A model generated the notes under the pieces. That model saw nothing but the letters and a program-made list of their open reading frames with translations. It was not told where the DNA came from and made no database searches. A stretch of 64,000 nt of DNA from Hyaloperonospora brassicae. Its lineage: Eukaryota > Oomycota > Peronosporomycetes > Peronosporales > Peronosporaceae. Made by a program: the position numbers and the translations under genes. How positions within the stretch are numbered: the first letter of the stretch is position 1; each line of letters opens with the position of its first letter. The stretch is from assembly GCA_947650285.1 (NCBI GenBank), contig CANTFL010000554.1, forward strand, positions 36,666 through 100,665, in the 5' to 3' direction. Positions 60,290 to 64,000 of the stretch are shown here, one piece after another.

Positions 60290-60885
60290 CAATTCGCTCA
60301 AGATAATACTCACATCGACACAATGCGTGTCAAAGACATGTAGCAGGCTCATCCCGTTGCAAGACCCTACTATGACCCTTCCAATACTATAGTTTTTACA
60401 TCAGGTTAATCCCCACAAATGTGCTGAAGCCGCCACTATCAGGCCGCTATCCGTGGCTCACGGCAGCCAAAACTACTGCCGTTCCACATGTCCGACTCTG
60501 CGAGTGCTTTACAGCTGAGCGGATCCAACTGGTTGCTGGTCTTTTGCGCTCGAGACATTTGCTTCGAAACGATTTTATGTTCAACTGAAAGAAACAGTGG
60601 TCCCAGTTGAACAGATTAAAACTTCCGGTCGGCACCATCAAAACCTGTCAACTGGTGTTTCTCGACACCAGATCGTGGTCAAGTTGAAGTTGTCCATCCA
60701 AGGGATCCCGCATTGTCGAGCCCGTTTGAAAACGTTGGCGTTGTTGGCAACGTTTTAAACACATCCAACCGATCCGTACCGCTCGCTTCTACGTCTTCTC
60801 TTTCGAGTTACCAATGCGCATTTGATAACTTTCGTGTGAGAGCGCAGAGCAGAAGCGAAGAAATCACACGGCGAAGCGACCGGTC
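60290..60885. other. Upstream region of the helicase gene
   Basis: No gene recognised. A CCAAT box is at 60811-60815, 71 bp before the helicase ATG, close to a GCGCATTTGATAAC stretch that could hold the transcription start. Confidence 0.4.
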
Positions 60886-63800
60886 ATGACGACGGGCAGA
60901 GGTACCGCTGGCAGTGGGTCTCGTGGAGGCCGCCGAGGGCGGGGGCGGGGCACCAGTGGCACTCGAACGCACGGAAGGGGTCAAACACGAGGACGAGACG
61001 GTGGCCGTGGAGGTCGATCAAGCGGAGGCAGCGCTTGTGGTCGAGCGACAAGTACAGTCCGCAACGAGCAGGTCGCGTCCAATCCGTCGAGTTTGCAGTT
61101 CATTCGGTCCACGTTGAGGCGCTGCCCGAATCATAGGCTCAAAGAGGTGCTGGACCAGCTGGAGAAGCCGTGGCTGACTTGCTGGCAAGAGGTCGACCGG
61201 CTCCCGTTGGATGCCTTGCAAACCCTCTTGTCAGCCGTAGCGCGTCTGCCATTCTCGGCGGCGTCGCGTGCGCGCGTGCCTCTGCCTGCAATTAGCAAAG
61301 CAGTGAGCGCGCTACTAGCGCAAGCGACGCACGTCGAAGGCGATGCGTTCGACGAGAACGACGTCACACTTGAAGGCGTGAAACTCGTGGATCGAGTGGT
61401 GACGAGTCTACTAAAAGCTACGTGGGACTTGAACCGAGACGATGTGAAGGATGCACTGGACGAGATGATTGCTCAAGCAGACGCGAGTTTGAATATCCGA
61501 CTGCAAGCACATCGTCCCGTGCGAAGTCGATTGACTGCGTTACTAAGTGAGGTCGAGAAGCCATGGAGCATCAAAGTGATAAAATGCGAGGCTGTCTCAG
61601 TCGACGACAACGTCATGTTAATTGATTGGCGGCATCCAACCGTGGCGTGGCTGGCTGACTACAAGAGTTTTCAGCCGGCGCAATTGCCAAAGATGCAACT
61701 CGCTCGAGCTAACGAAGGCAGAGTGTATCGAAGTAAAGACGAATACTTTGCGACGATTGTGCAACTATGGATTGGAATGACATTTGTAGAAGGTAACAAC
61801 GCGTTACTACCGCACTGCACGGTGAAGATGGGGGACAAAGTTTGTGACCAACCACTGTGGCCGTTTCCAGAGAAGAATAGCGTTACGAATTGCAAAAACT
61901 CGCAATGTGATCGATATGCAACCTTCTTGTGTGTGCACCGACAGCACGCCAAGGGATACTGTAGCAAGTGTGCTGGCGAATACCAGCAGAGATTGCGAGG
62001 ACCACCGTCCAAGCATGCCTCGACACACATCTATGACGGGACCATTTCGCAAATCAAATATGACGGCACCATTTCTATTGAGCAAGTGGCATCACGGAAA
62101 CCGCCAATAAATCCCATCCACTGGAAGACGACCAAGCGACTGTCAAGTCCTAACTTGGTAGGTATCGTGAGACTTTCTAATCGCGGCGTATCGCTGCGGA
62201 ACTCGGATGAAATTTATTGGGGAGAGATTATCTTCCAGGGCAAAAGTTTTGACGAGTATAAAGCTCGAGAGATTGGATGCTTGACGTTGCGTCTCCTTCA
62301 GTATCTTGATGAGCCAGGAAATACCATGCTTACGCAAAACCCGAGTGCTGGAAACGCAATTGCAATCATTGATTGCCAAACGTTTGTGCCGGAATTTATT
62401 CCAGTGTTAAAGGCGCTGGAGAAGCAACGTCAAATGCCAGTGCCATTCCAAGATGGTGCACTTCTCAATCTATGCGAGCAAGCCGACTTTAGTCTTGAAC
62501 AACTGGCTGTCGTCGAGGATGCGATTGGCGACGAGAGTATTGAGTCCACTGCGAGCGAAAGCGTAGCTGACACAGAAAAATTGGTTCGAGATGTGATTTG
62601 TGCATCACTACTTGACCCGATCGTTGATATTCGTCGAGATGAGGCACTGCGAGGTCGTCTAGTAATATCACTAGCGGAGCTGGTAAATAGTGCAACGCTT
62701 GATTCAGGCCAATTGAAAAGTTTCGCCAAGGCGCTAATATTTCCCGTGCATTGTACGCAAGGACCACCTGGAACAGGGAAGTCGTACTTGGGTGTCGTTG
62801 TCGTCCGCGCTTTGCTCATTGTGCGAGACTTTTGGAAACTAAAGAACCGTGAAGTCGGTGACCCTCCGATACTCGTTTTGTCGTACAAGAACCACGCAAT
62901 TGACGAGTTCCTACTAGAATTGCTCCGATCAGATCCCGCGCTGGACCATGTCTCAAGAGATTCTGGCTTTGGAACATATTATCGTGGAAACAGTTTTAAG
63001 AAACTCGTTCGCATTGGAGGAGGATGTAGTGAACCAGAGCTTGAGCAGTATCGAGAGCGCAATGTTGCTCGTTCCGATCCACAAGTGCAGGTCGTTTCCG
63101 AGCGCATTGATGGTTGCCAGGCATTCCGCGAGGATTGGATCAAGTTTCGTGACAACTTTACGCCAATTTTTGAGGCTCATGCTACTATTGTCGGCAATGC
63201 TAGTTCAATGGGTCTTGAAGAGGTTAAAGCTGTACAAAAGGCTGTACCAGCAGCGTCGTTGGTCGTGGCAACACTTTTGCAGATGAAGAATATTCTAAAT
63301 ATTGATGGTAAGTTTGGTGACAAGGTTGGCGAATCGATTGATCAATCGGTGCGAGAAAGTAGCGAGAACGAGGACGAAATGAAGGGCGACTCCGGGTGGG
63401 AGTCTATCGTGGATTTAGTGTACCAGTGCGTTGTTTCTTCACCTATCGATGCCGTGAGATGTGTGCTGAAGAAAAAGCCGGTGCTCAACAATGGGGATTT
63501 TGCAGGCTTATACGAAGGTATAAAGCACTACGATCTCGGTATCGATCCTCAAGAAGTGCTCTACAGGTGGATTTCCGGCTTTTGCCCCCGACCAGCATGC
63601 ATGTATGCAACTACATCATGTTTCCAAGTGTGCGCCGTCAAAAGCCTCTTTTGTCAAGAGCATTCGTGTTGTTTTACACAAGATGATGGGCACTTGTGCA
63701 ATGAAGGCGTGGCTCCCGAGCAAATTTATTGCAAACATCACTTGTGTTTAGCTAAGCAGTGTCTGAATTGCAGAATTAGCAACGATCAACAATTTTGTGA

Positions 63801-64000
63801 AGACCATGCCTGCTTCGTATGCTTAGCTCGAAATGAGGTGGCAGCCATTTCTTTACACGACCCGCCTCGAAATTCATGTGAGCGTCATCAACTTTGCTGG
63901 GGACTGGATGGTATGTGCGCCGAAATCGCAGAGCCCGAATTCTCTTATTGCAAGCTCCACACCGAAAAGTTGTACTGCAAGTGGGTCTCCACTTCCGGTG
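60886..64000 (+). CDS. Large SF1 RNA helicase, UPF1/ZNFX1-like, with RGG tail and Cys/His-rich insert (partial)
   Basis: One uninterrupted frame from ATG 60886 to the window end (1038 codons so far). The N-terminus (about residues 1-50) is an RGG/GRG-rich RNA-binding tail. A helical region follows. A small Cys/His cluster (CKNSQC...CVHRQH...CSKC) lies around residues 345-365. The superfamily 1 helicase core begins with Walker A GPPGTGKS (residues 626-633, nt 62761-62784) and motif Ia-like ILVLSYKNHAIDEFL. Before motif II a Cys/His-rich stretch (about residues 898-1030) repeats patterns such as CxEHxC, CKHHLC and CEDHAC. Motifs II-VI must lie beyond the window. The GPPGTGK/NHAIDEF combination is typical of ZNFX1/NFX1-type helicases linked to RNA surveillance or silencing. 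The start was chosen as the first ATG before the RGG tail. No intron is evident. Confidence 0.88.
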   Translation, partial: MTTGRGTAGSGSRGGRRGRGRGTSGTRTHGRGQTRGRDGGRGGRSSGGSACGRATSTVRNEQVASNPSSLQFIRSTLRRCPNHRLKEVLDQLEKPWLTCWQEVDRLPLDALQTLLSAVARLPFSAASRARVPLPAISKAVSALLAQATHVEGDAFDENDVTLEGVKLVDRVVTSLLKATWDLNRDDVKDALDEMIAQADASLNIRLQAHRPVRSRLTALLSEVEKPWSIKVIKCEAVSVDDNVMLIDWRHPTVAWLADYKSFQPAQLPKMQLARANEGRVYRSKDEYFATIVQLWIGMTFVEGNNALLPHCTVKMGDKVCDQPLWPFPEKNSVTNCKNSQCDRYATFLCVHRQHAKGYCSKCAGEYQQRLRGPPSKHASTHIYDGTISQIKYDGTISIEQVASRKPPINPIHWKTTKRLSSPNLVGIVRLSNRGVSLRNSDEIYWGEIIFQGKSFDEYKAREIGCLTLRLLQYLDEPGNTMLTQNPSAGNAIAIIDCQTFVPEFIPVLKALEKQRQMPVPFQDGALLNLCEQADFSLEQLAVVEDAIGDESIESTASESVADTEKLVRDVICASLLDPIVDIRRDEALRGRLVISLAELVNSATLDSGQLKSFAKALIFPVHCTQGPPGTGKSYLGVVVVRALLIVRDFWKLKNREVGDPPILVLSYKNHAIDEFLLELLRSDPALDHVSRDSGFGTYYRGNSFKKLVRIGGGCSEPELEQYRERNVARSDPQVQVVSERIDGCQAFREDWIKFRDNFTPIFEAHATIVGNASSMGLEEVKAVQKAVPAASLVVATLLQMKNILNIDGKFGDKVGESIDQSVRESSENEDEMKGDSGWESIVDLVYQCVVSSPIDAVRCVLKKKPVLNNGDFAGLYEGIKHYDLGIDPQEVLYRWISGFCPRPACMYATTSCFQVCAVKSLFCQEHSCCFTQDDGHLCNEGVAPEQIYCKHHLCLAKQCLNCRISNDQQFCEDHACFVCLARNEVAAISLHDPPRNSCERHQLCWGLDGMCAEIAEPEFSYCKLHTEKLYCKWVSTSG

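Overview
The window looks like a gene-sparse, transposon-rich stretch of an oomycete genome (Peronosporales, Phytophthora or downy-mildew type). Reasons: short GT-AG introns (about 40-145 bp) in eukaryotic genes, Ty3/Gypsy elements with a C-terminal chromodomain, a Ty1/Copia element, decayed Mutator-like and pogo-like DNA transposons, and a predicted secreted effector-like protein. The species cannot be fixed from the sequence alone.

Layout. 1-3.24 kb: decayed Ty3/Gypsy element, with pol on +, gag on - and one 272-bp LTR. 3.2-8.4 kb: no recognisable gene. 8.44-9.36 kb (-): three-exon RRP7 gene (ribosome biogenesis). 11.41-12.17 kb (+): glutaredoxin-2-type protein with an N-terminal membrane segment. 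14.4-16.0 kb (+): dead MULE transposase. 17.7-47.9 kb: a very large inverted repeat. Its left arm is 17.71-28.96 kb, its spacer about 905 bp, and its right arm 29.87-47.88 kb including insertions. Each arm carries an ankyrin-GAF-like-Fic gene and a secreted effector-like gene. In the right arm a 5,146-bp Copia element with a clean 5-bp target duplication sits just after the start codon of the Fic gene, so only the left Fic copy is intact. 48.6-50.1 kb (+): dead pogo-like transposase. 50.1-54.5 kb: AT-rich, with no gene apart from a tRNA-like relic. 54.5-60.0 kb: a solo LTR end and a second Ty3/Gypsy relic with the same unusual convergent gag/pol arrangement. 60.9 kb to the window end (+): a long intronless SF1 (UPF1/ZNFX1-like) helicase, cut by the window edge.

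How it fits together. The housekeeping genes (RRP7, glutaredoxin, helicase) are single islands. The palindrome is the notable structure. Arm identity is nearly perfect next to the spacer and falls to roughly 85% at the outer ends. The two Copia LTRs differ by about 5%, more than the arms they interrupt. Both observations fit continuing gene conversion between the arms, although an assembly fold-back or merged haplotypes must be excluded.

All identities and intron boundaries were judged by eye. No alignment, profile search or RNA data were available.
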